A stretch of 64,000 bases of DNA. It comes from Sphingosinicella sp963974575. GTDB taxonomy: Bacteria; Pseudomonadota; Alphaproteobacteria; Sphingomonadales; Sphingomonadaceae. The notes below the pieces were generated by a model. The model ran no database searches, had not been told where the DNA came from, and saw nothing but the letters and a program-made list of their open reading frames with translations. The first letter of the stretch is position 1. Every line of letters begins with the position of its first letter. The stretch covers positions 62,001 to 126,000 of the forward strand of contig NZ_CAXBBQ010000008.1 in assembly GCF_963974575.1 (NCBI RefSeq). The letters run 5' to 3'. Both the position numbers and the translations under genes were made by a program. Shown piece after piece: positions 27,795-36,390 of the stretch.

Positions 27795-29859
27795 CGTCAC
27801 TACCTACGAAGCGGATGGCCGGATCGCGGTCGTTACCGTTGATTCTCCGCCCGTAAACGCACTGTCGAACGCCGTGCGGCAGGGGATTGCCGATGCGGTT
27901 GAGAAGGCGATCACAGACGATGCGGTAGGGGCAGTCGTCCTGATCTGCGAGGGGCGCACCTTCTTTGCAGGCGCGGACATCACGGAGTTCGGCAAGCCGC
28001 AGGTGGAGCCGTCGCTGCGGGGGCTCCAGAAGATCGTCGAGAACGCGACCAAGCCGATTGTTGCCGCGATCCACGGCACGGCGCTCGGCGGCGGGCTGGA
28101 GCTTGCGCTCGTCGCGCACTACCGCATCGCCGTTCCGTCGGCGAAGTGCGGCCTTCCCGAAGTGAAGCTCGGTCTGTTGCCGGGTGCGGGCGGCACGCAG
28201 CGCCTGCCGCGCGTGGTGGGCGTGCGGAAGGCGCTCGAGATGGTGACGAGCGGCAACCCGATCTCCGCGAAGGAGGCGCACGCGATGGGTCTTCTCGATG
28301 CGCTGGCGGAGGAGGGCGGGCTGCGCGCAGCCGCCATCGACTTCGCGAACAGGGTTCTCGATGAAGGCCTGCCGCTGCTGAAAGTGCGCGACCGCGCCGA
28401 AAAGCTGGAGGAAGCGCGCGCCAACCCTGGCATCTTTGACGATTTCCGCAAGGCGAACGCCCGCCAGTTCCGCGGTTTCCTTGCGCCCGAGTACAATATC
28501 CGCTGCATCGAGACGGCGGTGAGCGACCTGCCGTTCGAGGATGCCTTGGTCCGCGAACGCGCGCTCTTCGACGAACTGATGAAGGACAGCCAATCCGCCG
28601 CGCAGCGGCACGTGTTCTTCGCGGAACGCCAGGCGGCGAAAGTGGACGACATTCCTGCCGATATGCCGACGCTGCCGATCGCCAGGGTCGGCGTCATCGG
28701 CGCGGGCACGATGGGCGGCGGCATCGCCATGAACTTCCTGAACGTTGGCATTCCTGTCACCATCGTGGAGACGGCGCAGGCGGGCCTCGATCGCGGCCTC
28801 GGCATCATTCGGGGCAACTACGACGCGACCGTGAAAAAGGGGCGTCTGAAGGCCGAAGACGTCGAAAAGCGCATGGGGCTGCTCACCGGTTCGATCGACC
28901 TCGGTGATCTTTCCGACTGCGACCTCGCCATCGAGGCGGTGTTCGAGCAGATCGACGTAAAGCGGGACGTGTTCGCGCGGCTCGACGCCATCGCGAAGCC
29001 GGGTGCCATCCTCGCAACGAATACCAGCTATCTCGATGTGGATCAGATCGCGGCGGCCACGAAGCGTCCGGAAAGTGTGCTCGGCCTGCACTTCTTCTCA
29101 CCAGCCAACGTCATGAAATTGCTGGAGATCGTCCGCACGAAGGATACGAGGCCTGAGGTGGTGGCGACGGCGGTCAAGCTCTCGAAGACAATCGGCAAGA
29201 TCGGCGTGACGGTGGGCAACGGCTTCGGCTTCGTCGGCAACCGCATTCTCGCGGCGCGCAATACGCAATCGGACAAGCTGATCCTCGAAGGTGCGACGCC
29301 GCAGGACGTCGATCGCGTTCTCTACGATTTCGGTTTCCCGATGGGGCACTTTCAGATGCGCGACCTCGTGGGGCTCGACGTGGGCTGGGACCGGGCCAGG
29401 ACAAGCTCCTCGACGGTACGCGAAATCCTGAACGAGATGGGGCGGCACGGTCAGAAGACGAAGGCCGGCTATTACGACTATGACGAGAACCGCAAACAGA
29501 CGCCGTCGCCGGTGGCGGCAAAGGTGATCGAGGATTTCGCGGCGCGTCAGGGCATTCAGCGCCGCACGATCGGCGACGACGAGATTCACGACCGCATCCT
29601 CTACGCGATGGTGAACGAAGGCGCGCGTATCCTTGATGAAGGCATTGCCGCGCGGTCTTCAGATGTCGATGTCGTCTGGATCACCGGCTACGGCTGGCCG
29701 CGCTACCGCGGCGGGCCGATGTTCTGGGCCGACCTCGAAGGTCCTGCCACGGTTCTGGAAAAGCTGAATGCGCTGCGCGCCGCGCATGGCGATGATTTTG
29801 CGCCGTCACCGCTCATCGAGAGGCTTGCGGCGGAGGGCAAGACGTTCAAGGACGTGTGA
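27781..29859 (+). CDS. FadB/FadJ-like enoyl-CoA hydratase/3-hydroxyacyl-CoA dehydrogenase fusion
   Basis: A 692-residue bifunctional beta-oxidation enzyme. The N-terminal hydratase (residues 1-190) has FFAGADITEF, GTALGGGLELALVAHYRIA and the Glu of GLPEVKLGLLPGAGG. The dehydrogenase begins near residue 300 with GVIGAGTMGGGIAMNF and has the catalytic His of LGLHFFSPANVMKL. It overlaps the upstream PQQ gene by 14 bp, so the oxidative and beta-oxidation steps appear co-expressed. All key residues are intact. Confidence 0.92.
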   Translation: MKVNDVTTYEADGRIAVVTVDSPPVNALSNAVRQGIADAVEKAITDDAVGAVVLICEGRTFFAGADITEFGKPQVEPSLRGLQKIVENATKPIVAAIHGTALGGGLELALVAHYRIAVPSAKCGLPEVKLGLLPGAGGTQRLPRVVGVRKALEMVTSGNPISAKEAHAMGLLDALAEEGGLRAAAIDFANRVLDEGLPLLKVRDRAEKLEEARANPGIFDDFRKANARQFRGFLAPEYNIRCIETAVSDLPFEDALVRERALFDELMKDSQSAAQRHVFFAERQAAKVDDIPADMPTLPIARVGVIGAGTMGGGIAMNFLNVGIPVTIVETAQAGLDRGLGIIRGNYDATVKKGRLKAEDVEKRMGLLTGSIDLGDLSDCDLAIEAVFEQIDVKRDVFARLDAIAKPGAILATNTSYLDVDQIAAATKRPESVLGLHFFSPANVMKLLEIVRTKDTRPEVVATAVKLSKTIGKIGVTVGNGFGFVGNRILAARNTQSDKLILEGATPQDVDRVLYDFGFPMGHFQMRDLVGLDVGWDRARTSSSTVREILNEMGRHGQKTKAGYYDYDENRKQTPSPVAAKVIEDFAARQGIQRRTIGDDEIHDRILYAMVNEGARILDEGIAARSSDVDVVWITGYGWPRYRGGPMFWADLEGPATVLEKLNALRAAHGDDFAPSPLIERLAAEGKTFKDV

Positions 29860-29867
29860 TACGTCTC

Positions 29868-29914
29868 TTTTGCACTGGATCGGCTTACCGGAAAAATATA
29901 TACCTTGGTGCAAA
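29868..29914 (+). promoter_or_regulatory. Candidate promoter with TTTGCAC/GTGCAAA inverted half-sites
   Basis: In the 73-bp spacer before the thiolase-like gene, TTTGCAC (29869-29875) and GTGCAAA (29908-29914) form inverted half-sites around an AT-rich core (TATATA, 29897-29902) that could be a -10 element. The TGGTGCA word recurs at 34738 and 36307. A repressor site is plausible but unproven. Confidence 0.35.
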
Positions 29915-29932
29915 TTTGGGTAAGGGTTCGAT

Positions 29933-31081
29933 ATGGCAGGCGCCAAAGCGGCAATCGCGGGCATAGGTGAAACGGCGTTCGTGCGGGCGACGCCGCGCAC
30001 GACGCTGGACATGACCGTAGAAGCCGCGCGCAAGGCGGTCGCCGATGCCGGCCTCGGCATCGCTGACATCGACGGCTTCGTGTCGTGCGGAAGCGTCGAT
30101 CACGTTGATGAACTGGCTTTCGCGCTCGGCGTCGCCGATCGGGGTTTCAGCGCCGCCACGTCCGTCGTCGCGGGCACCGCGACGGTGGGCAGCGGACTCC
30201 AGCTCGCACAGCTTGCCGTACAGTCCGGCCTCGCGAAGCATGTGCTTGTCTATTACGCCATCAAATGCTCGAAACCCGGCGGCCCGCGCACCACGCACCT
30301 TGCCGAGCCGCTGAAGGTCGACCTCGAAATGCCGGTGGGCTACTTCGGCCAGCCCGCCTATTTCGCCGTCCTTGCCAACCGCTACGCGCATGAATTCGGG
30401 CTTTCCGAGGAAGAGCTGGCCTCGGTGGCGCTAACCTATCGCAAATGGGCCGTACTGAACCCGGACGCGCAGAAGCGCGAACCGATGGACATGGAAGGCT
30501 ACCGCAAGAGCCCGATGGTAGCGCGACCGATGCGCGTTGCCGATTGCTGCCTGATGACCGACGGCGCCGGCGCCTATCTGGTGACAACGCTGGAACGTGC
30601 ACGTGACCTCGCGAAGCCACCCGCAGTGGTCGCAGGCATCGGCATCGCGTCGAACCCCGAACCGATGTCAACCGTGCTGACGCAGCGGCATGATCTCCTC
30701 GACCTGCCGGGGCGCCGCTCGGCCGAAGCGGCGTATGCTGCGGCGGGCATCACGGCAGCGGACGTGAATGTCGCGCAGGTTTATGACTGCTTCAGCATCT
30801 CCGCGATCCTGCAAACCGAAATGCTCGGTTTCTGCGAAAAGGGCGAGGGCGCACGCTTCTATCATGCTGGCCACGCCGCGCCGGGCGGGAAGATGCCGGT
30901 CAACACCAGCGGCGGGCATATGTCGGGCGGCTATGTGCCGGGCATCAACCTCCTCATCGAAGGCGTGCGGCAGCTTCGCCGCGTGCGCGGCGAAGCGCAG
31001 GTCGCGGACGCATCCGTCTGCGCAGTCGCCGGGCTCGGCGGCAACACGCACGCCACGACCATCCTTACGCGGGACCAATGA
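29933..31081 (+). CDS. Thiolase-like (SCP2/Ltp2-type) protein, candidate acyl-CoA retro-aldolase subunit
   Basis: A 382-residue thiolase-fold protein. The region where thiolases carry their nucleophilic Cys (residues 75-90, SAATSVVAGTATVGSG) has none, while the later loops QVYDCFS (Y284) and NTSGGHMSGGY (Y334) are kept. Proteins of this type paired with a DUF35 partner, as in Ltp2 or IpfD systems, cleave side chains by aldol chemistry rather than thiolysis. Its stop overlaps the DUF35 gene (ATGA). An ordinary thiolase cannot be excluded. Confidence 0.8.
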   Translation: MAGAKAAIAGIGETAFVRATPRTTLDMTVEAARKAVADAGLGIADIDGFVSCGSVDHVDELAFALGVADRGFSAATSVVAGTATVGSGLQLAQLAVQSGLAKHVLVYYAIKCSKPGGPRTTHLAEPLKVDLEMPVGYFGQPAYFAVLANRYAHEFGLSEEELASVALTYRKWAVLNPDAQKREPMDMEGYRKSPMVARPMRVADCCLMTDGAGAYLVTTLERARDLAKPPAVVAGIGIASNPEPMSTVLTQRHDLLDLPGRRSAEAAYAAAGITAADVNVAQVYDCFSISAILQTEMLGFCEKGEGARFYHAGHAAPGGKMPVNTSGGHMSGGYVPGINLLIEGVRQLRRVRGEAQVADASVCAVAGLGGNTHATTILTRDQ

Positions 31082-31491
31082 TCATGGGTGTTCCGAACTT
31101 TCCGCCGCGTCTCGACACCGACCTTTGCAAACCCTTCTACGAGGGGCTTGCGGCGGGCGAGCTCAGGATTACCGCCTGTCCGGAATGTGGAACGTTCTAC
31201 TGGTATCCGCCTGAGGTGCTGCCCTGCCATCCGGAAAGTCACGCTGTCTGGAAGCCGCTTTCGGGCGAGGGGACGATCTATTCGTTCACTACGGTCGAAC
31301 GCAGCCTGCTGCCCGGCGCCGATCCGGCGAGCGTGCCGCACACCATCCTGCTCGTCGAGCCGGCGGAAGCCCCGCAGACGCGGATCATTTCGCTCCTGGT
31401 CGGCGATGCCGAGCCTGTCTGCGGGATGCGTGTGAAGCTGTCTCCCATAGCGGCGGGTGAACATGTGCTGCCGGGTTTCGTGCCGGCCTGA
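31078..31491 (+). CDS. DUF35 OB-fold Zn-ribbon partner of the thiolase-like protein
   Basis: A 137-residue protein with an N-terminal rubredoxin-like zinc ribbon and a C-terminal OB fold (GEGTIYSFTTVERS...). Three of the usual four zinc Cys are present (C34, C37, C50); the fourth position is E53 (PCHPES), so metal binding may be altered. DUF35 proteins form complexes with thiolase-like partners and help bind CoA. It is coupled to the preceding gene by a 4-bp overlap. Confidence 0.85.
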   Translation: MIMGVPNFPPRLDTDLCKPFYEGLAAGELRITACPECGTFYWYPPEVLPCHPESHAVWKPLSGEGTIYSFTTVERSLLPGADPASVPHTILLVEPAEAPQTRIISLLVGDAEPVCGMRVKLSPIAAGEHVLPGFVPA

Positions 31492-31513
31492 AGCGATATC
31501 GGGAGAGAAAAGA

Positions 31514-33874
31514 ATGTCCGGACCACTTGATGGATTGAGGATCGTCGACGCCTCCAGCGTGATGGCGGGTTCGATCGCCGGCGTCCTGCTGGCCGACCAT
31601 GGTGCAGAGGTGATCCGCATCGAGCCAAAAGGCGGTCTCGCCTTCTCGCATCTGCCGCTGCGCAAGGGCTGGGAACGCGGCAAGACGAGCGTGGAACTCG
31701 ATATCGCGGATGAAAAGGATACGCTGCTCGGCCTGCTGGCCACGGCGGACGTCTTTATCCACTCGCTCGCGGACGGCGAGGCGAAGGCGCTCGGGCTCGA
31801 TGCCGAAACATTGAATGCGCAGTTCCCCGCGCTCATCGTCTGCGCGCTTACAGCTTACGGCGCGGACACGCCATTCGCTGACCGCCCCTACGGCGAGTCG
31901 CTCGCCGCCGCGCGGCTGGGCGCGATGGTGGAGAAGGGCAATCCGCATCGGCCTGACACGCCGTTCTATCTGGGGCATCCGGGTCTGCACTACGGGCAGG
32001 CGTTCCTCGCGGCGATCGACATTCTCTCGGCCCTGCGCGCGCGCCACGAAACCGGCCAGGGACAGGGCGTCGAGGCGTCGCTGCTCGACAGCTTCCTCGC
32101 CCAGTCCCCGATGAACTGGTGGTATCACCCGGAGGGGAAGTCCTATATCGCGCGCGGCGGCAAGGCCTCCACGAAGGGCACGCCGTTTGGCTACACGCGC
32201 CTCATCACCGGCCTCTTCCAGTGCGGCGACGGCGAATTCCTGCAGGTGCACAGCGGCGGCCCCGGCGCGTTCAAGGTGCTGACCGACCTGCTCGGCTTCG
32301 GCGACCGCGTGAAGGCCGTGAACGGCCCCGAAATGGCAATTCCGCTCGAGGAAGAGGAATACAGGGCGGTACGCGTCGATATCTATGATGCGTTCAAGAA
32401 GAAGCCGCGCGCCGAATGGCTGGAACTGTTCTACGCGAACGACATCGCGACACTCCCGGTGCTGCGCCCGGCCGAAGCGTTGCTCGATCCGCAGGTGGAA
32501 CATATGGGCCAGCGCATCGAGATCGCCGATCCCGATCTTGGCACCGTGCATCAGGCCGGCCCGGCGATCCGTTATCGCAGCGCGGGTGCCGCGAGCATCG
32601 TGGCCGCGCCGAAGGTCGGCGCCGACAACGGCAAGCTTCCGGCGCTCCTCGCTGCGCCAAGGCGTGCGTTTACACCCACTGGCAAGCGGCTTTCACACGC
32701 GCTTGAAGGTATCCGGATTGTGGACTTCAGCTCGTTCTTCGCTTGTGGTTACGCAGGCAAGCTGATGGCCGACATGGGCGCGGACGTCATCAAGGTGGAA
32801 ACCCCCACGGGAGACCAGATGCGCCCGCTTCCTGATCCGTTCGAGGCGTGCCAGCGCGGCAAGCGCGGCATCGCGCTCAACATCAAATCGGCCGAAGGAC
32901 TGGAGGTCGTCCGCAAGCTCGTCGCCACCGCCGACGTTGTTATGCACAACTGGCGACCGGGCAAGGCCGAGAAGGCGGGCATCGGCTACGACGATCTCGT
33001 CAAGATCAAGTCGGACCTCATCTACGCCTACCTTCCGGGCTATGGCTCCTCCGGCCCGAAATCGAAGCTGAAGAGCTTCGCGCCTCTCATTTCGGGCTTC
33101 TGCGGCCTGCTTTACGAAGGTGGCGGCGAAGGCAACGATCCGGTGCCGAGCGTGTTCGGCAACGAGGACTACAACAACGGCTTCCTCGGCGCGGTCGGCG
33201 TTCTGATGGCACTAGAGCACCGCTACCGGACCGGGCAGGGCGATTACCTCGAATGTCCGCAGGTCCATTCCAGCCTGTTCACGACCTCCGAACATTTCCT
33301 CGACAGCAACCGCGATATCGTCTGGGGGCTGCGTCTCGACCAGCAGCAGATGGGTTTCAGCGCGCTTGATCGGCTGTTCCGGACGAAGGACGGTTGGCTG
33401 GCGATCGCTTGCGAGGACAATCAGCGCTTCGCGGCGCTGGCCGGGGCCATTGGCAAGCCGAGCCTTGTTGAGGATGCGCGCTTCGCAAGCCCGCATGCCC
33501 GCACCGGGAACCGCCGGGCGCTGGAAGCAGAGTTGGAGCCGGTCTTCGCCGCGCTGACGAGCGCCGAGGCCTTCGCAAAGCTGGATGCCGCGGGCGCGCC
33601 CTGCGAGATCGCGGTCGAGGATCCCTGGATTCCGGGTTTCTTCCATGAAGGCTGGGCGGAAAAAGGCGGACGCCTGTTCGATCAGGCGGATTCGATCCAC
33701 GGGCCGATCCGTGAGATCGGCCTTGTAACGCACCTCAAGGGCACGCCGGGGCTGAAGCGCTCGACCGCACCCCGGCTCGGTGAGCACAGCCGTTCGTTGC
33801 TGGCGGAACTCGGCTATACTTCGGATGTGATCGAAAAGCTGGTTGGTGACAGAACCGTGATCGCCGCCGCCTGA
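31514..33874 (+). CDS. Tandem CaiB/BaiF (family III) CoA-transferase, second half lacking the catalytic Asp
   Basis: A 786-residue protein made of two complete family III CoA-transferase domains (about 1-375 and 395-786). The first has the expected Asp (D192 in VEASLLDSF). In the second the aligned position is H585 (LECPQVHSS), so this half probably cannot form the aspartyl-CoA intermediate. It may act as a pseudo-dimer with one active site. The start at 31514 has GGGAGAG upstream. It likely moves CoA between pathway acids. Confidence 0.85.
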   Translation: MSGPLDGLRIVDASSVMAGSIAGVLLADHGAEVIRIEPKGGLAFSHLPLRKGWERGKTSVELDIADEKDTLLGLLATADVFIHSLADGEAKALGLDAETLNAQFPALIVCALTAYGADTPFADRPYGESLAAARLGAMVEKGNPHRPDTPFYLGHPGLHYGQAFLAAIDILSALRARHETGQGQGVEASLLDSFLAQSPMNWWYHPEGKSYIARGGKASTKGTPFGYTRLITGLFQCGDGEFLQVHSGGPGAFKVLTDLLGFGDRVKAVNGPEMAIPLEEEEYRAVRVDIYDAFKKKPRAEWLELFYANDIATLPVLRPAEALLDPQVEHMGQRIEIADPDLGTVHQAGPAIRYRSAGAASIVAAPKVGADNGKLPALLAAPRRAFTPTGKRLSHALEGIRIVDFSSFFACGYAGKLMADMGADVIKVETPTGDQMRPLPDPFEACQRGKRGIALNIKSAEGLEVVRKLVATADVVMHNWRPGKAEKAGIGYDDLVKIKSDLIYAYLPGYGSSGPKSKLKSFAPLISGFCGLLYEGGGEGNDPVPSVFGNEDYNNGFLGAVGVLMALEHRYRTGQGDYLECPQVHSSLFTTSEHFLDSNRDIVWGLRLDQQQMGFSALDRLFRTKDGWLAIACEDNQRFAALAGAIGKPSLVEDARFASPHARTGNRRALEAELEPVFAALTSAEAFAKLDAAGAPCEIAVEDPWIPGFFHEGWAEKGGRLFDQADSIHGPIREIGLVTHLKGTPGLKRSTAPRLGEHSRSLLAELGYTSDVIEKLVGDRTVIAAA

Positions 33875-33965
33875 GCCGCCGCGCGGTTGACGCCAGCGGC
33901 AAGAGCGGTCATGAATTTTCGTCTGACACGCAGTTTATGCGCTTCATGGGGATCTTTAAGGGACC

Positions 33966-34688
33966 GTGCGTTTGCTGAACGAAGTCACCGAGAGGCCGCA
34001 GACCTATTCGAGCCCGGCCATTCGCGCGCGGCGGAGCCGTATCCTTGAAGAAACCCGCAAGATGATCTCGGAGCAGGGCGTTTCGGCGCTCAGCATGAAC
34101 GAGATCGGTAAACGCGCCGGTGTGGCGAAGCGCACGCTCTACAATGCCTTCCAGACGCGCGAGCGGATGATCGCTGCCGCTATTCAGGAGTATTTCGACG
34201 AGTATCTCGCTCGTATCCCGTACAACAGCGACCCCGGCACCCTCATGCACAATCTGGAGCGGATCGTCGCGGTGGTGCAGCGCAACCGCAAGATCCGCAA
34301 CTACATCCGCGCCATCATGGGACTCTATTTCAGCCCGGACACCGACCCGGACATCTGGACCGCGATGCATTCCATGGGAACGCGGCCAAACCTCGGCTGG
34401 ATCCGCAACCTGCAGATCCGCAAGCATCTGCAGCCGTGGGTGGATGTAGAGAAGCTGGCCGACGATATCGTCCGCTACGAATATGCCACGATCAACGACT
34501 GGGCGCGCGGGCGCATCGGCGACGACGAGATCGTGCCGCGCCTGGCACGCAGCTATCTGACCTTCATGAGCGGCGCAACGCGGGGCGCCGCGCGCAAGGA
34601 GATCGAGGAACTCCTTACGCGCATTGACGAGGAGGGACTGTCCTCGATCCCGGTCTTCGCTGCGCCGCGCAAGGTGTCGGCAGCCTAA
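33966..34688 (+). CDS. TetR-family transcriptional regulator
   Basis: A 240-residue regulator with a TetR HTH (residues about 18-65, RSRILEETRKMISEQGVSALSMNEIGKRAGVAKRTLYNAF across the domain) and an unrecognised ligand domain. The start is GTG at 33966; its ribosome site (AAGGGA) is close, so TTG at 33972 is an alternative. It may recognise the TGGTGCA-type sites at 29906, 34738 and 36307, which surround it. That assignment is inference. Confidence 0.8.
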   Translation: MRLLNEVTERPQTYSSPAIRARRSRILEETRKMISEQGVSALSMNEIGKRAGVAKRTLYNAFQTRERMIAAAIQEYFDEYLARIPYNSDPGTLMHNLERIVAVVQRNRKIRNYIRAIMGLYFSPDTDPDIWTAMHSMGTRPNLGWIRNLQIRKHLQPWVDVEKLADDIVRYEYATINDWARGRIGDDEIVPRLARSYLTFMSGATRGAARKEIEELLTRIDEEGLSSIPVFAAPRKVSAA

Positions 34689-34700
34689 TTATATCCCGCG

Positions 34701-34744
34701 ATGCAAAATTTCTTGCACTTTCCATGATACCCGCGTTTGGTGCA
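34701..34744 (+). promoter_or_regulatory. TGCA half-site cluster before the hydratase gene
   Basis: The 81-bp spacer holds ATGCA (34701-34705), TTGCAC (34713-34718) and TGGTGCA (34738-34744). TTGCAC could serve as a -35 element for the gene at 34770. The words match those in other spacers of the cluster. Confidence 0.35.
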
Positions 34745-34769
34745 GGAAAGGCTTGGGGAAGGATCGATC

Positions 34770-35582
34770 ATGGCCGAATCGGACGCTGCGGCTGAGCAGG
34801 AACTGATTTTCGAGCGCAGGGATGATGATGTTGCCCTGCTGACGCTCAATCGTCCGAAAGCGCGCAATACCGTCTCGTTCGCGATGTGGGAGCAGTTCTC
34901 GCAGGCGCTCGACACGCTGGAGACCGATTTGCCGCGCGCGGTCGTGCTGTGTGGAGCTGGCGGCTATTTCAGCAGCGGCGGTGACGTGAAGACGCCGCCG
35001 TCTCGCGGCGACGGAGCGCAGCGCCTCGCGGCGCGGCTTGAAATGGGGCAGCGCATCATCGCACGCCTGCGCGCGCTGCCGGCGCCGACGATAGCCGCAG
35101 TGGAAGGCGGCGCATTCGGCGTGTCCTGGAGCCTCGCCATGGCGTGCGACATGATCTTCGCGTCGAAAACGGCTCGTTTCGGAGCGCCGTTCCTAACCTT
35201 CGGACTTGTGCCGGATGGTGGCGCGGCGTGGTTCCTCTCTCGGCAACTCGGGCGGCACCGCGCCGCCGAGATCATCTTCTCGGGGCGCTATCTTGACGCC
35301 GACGAAGCGCTTGCTGCGGGGCTTGTCAGCCGGCTCGAGCCGGAAGGGGCGGTGGTCGAAGCGGCACTTACATTCGCATCCGACATCGGTAGCGGCAACC
35401 GCCATGCGGTTGAGCTCACGAAACGTCTGCTCCAGATTTCGGACACGTCCGACCTCGCCGTCAGTCATGCGCTGGAACTCTCTTACTGTCATACCTGCCA
35501 GGCGGGCGACGAGGTGGTGCGGGCTCGCGAGGCCTTCGTCGCGCGTGCAGCCGCCGCGAAGGCGAGCAAGCCGGCTGGCTGA
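34770..35582 (+). CDS. Enoyl-CoA hydratase/isomerase family protein (PaaG-like)
   Basis: A 270-residue crotonase-fold protein. The oxyanion motif is EGGAFGVSWSLAMACDMI. At the place of the first hydratase Glu there is F141 (APFLTFGLVPDGG), while Asp follows in VPDGG, a pattern seen in PaaG-type isomerases. An isomerase is therefore more likely than a classical hydratase. The start at 34770 has GGGGAAGG upstream. Confidence 0.8.
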   Translation: MAESDAAAEQELIFERRDDDVALLTLNRPKARNTVSFAMWEQFSQALDTLETDLPRAVVLCGAGGYFSSGGDVKTPPSRGDGAQRLAARLEMGQRIIARLRALPAPTIAAVEGGAFGVSWSLAMACDMIFASKTARFGAPFLTFGLVPDGGAAWFLSRQLGRHRAAEIIFSGRYLDADEALAAGLVSRLEPEGAVVEAALTFASDIGSGNRHAVELTKRLLQISDTSDLAVSHALELSYCHTCQAGDEVVRAREAFVARAAAAKASKPAG

Positions 35583-35592
35583 AAGGGCGACA

Positions 35593-36237
35593 ATGCAGTT
35601 CGACATGCGTAATCTGCCGATGCCGGTGAACTACAAGATCGTGAATTCCACGATCACGCCGCGTCCCATCGCCTGGACGACGACGCTGTCCGCCAAAGGC
35701 GTGCTCAACGTCGCGCCGTACAGCTTCTTCAACTGTGTGGGCGTCGAACCGCCGCTGGTGGCGCTGGGGCTGCTGAAGGACGAGAACCACGCTCTCAAGG
35801 ACACCGCGACGAACATCATCGCAACGGGTGAGTTCGTGGTGAACCTCGTGTCGGAAGACGATGCGGTCAAGATGAACGAAACCAGCGTATCCGCGCCGCC
35901 GGAACTGAACGAAGCCATATACGCGGACGTCGAAACCGTGCCGTCGGTGCTCGTGAAGCCGCCGCGTATCGCGACCAGCCCTGTCAGCTTCGAATGCCGC
36001 AAGGTCGCCGCGCTCGATATCGGCGTGCGGCAGACCATCGTGATCGGTGAAATCCTGATGGCGCATATCGGTGACGAATTCATCACGGATGTGGACAGGC
36101 TCTATCTCGATACGCCTGCCATGAAGCTGATCGGTAGAACGCACGGTGCGGGCTGGTATGTCCGGAATTCGGATCAGTTCCAGATGAATCGTACCGCTTA
36201 CGATCCGGAAAAGGCGAAGGGCCTCGGCGCGATATGA
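35593..36237 (+). CDS. Flavin reductase-like FMN-binding split-barrel protein
   Basis: A 214-residue protein with the flavin-reductase fold: ITPRPIAWTTTLSAKGVLNVAPYSFFN near the start and GEFVVNLVSED in the middle. The start at 35593 is chosen over longer openings that overlap the hydratase; AAGGGCGA lies upstream. Family members bind FMN and reduce flavins or act directly on small substrates. It is 10 bp downstream of the hydratase gene, so they are probably co-transcribed. Partner oxygenase not visible. Confidence 0.8.
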   Translation: MQFDMRNLPMPVNYKIVNSTITPRPIAWTTTLSAKGVLNVAPYSFFNCVGVEPPLVALGLLKDENHALKDTATNIIATGEFVVNLVSEDDAVKMNETSVSAPPELNEAIYADVETVPSVLVKPPRIATSPVSFECRKVAALDIGVRQTIVIGEILMAHIGDEFITDVDRLYLDTPAMKLIGRTHGAGWYVRNSDQFQMNRTAYDPEKAKGLGAI

Positions 36238-36269
36238 CCCCCGTCTGTTGGGGCGATCAAAGATAGGCG

Positions 36270-36315
36270 TTGCAAGCGTTGCGGCGCTCCGGCATAAATT
36301 GACCTATGGTGCAAT
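36270..36315 (+). promoter_or_regulatory. Candidate promoter of the second MFS gene
   Basis: TTGCAA (36270-36275), a 17-bp spacer and CATAAA (36293-36298) form a fair promoter, followed by TGGTGCAATAA (36307-36317) about where transcription would begin. The arrangement resembles the shared promoters at 2439 and 14661 in its -35 sequence and spacing. Confidence 0.4.
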
Positions 36316-36390
36316 AATGAGTTTGGCGTCGAACGGCCTTCGCAGGTGCTCGCGAGACAGGCTCTAAAGCGAAGGTTCGGGGAGTTCGCC

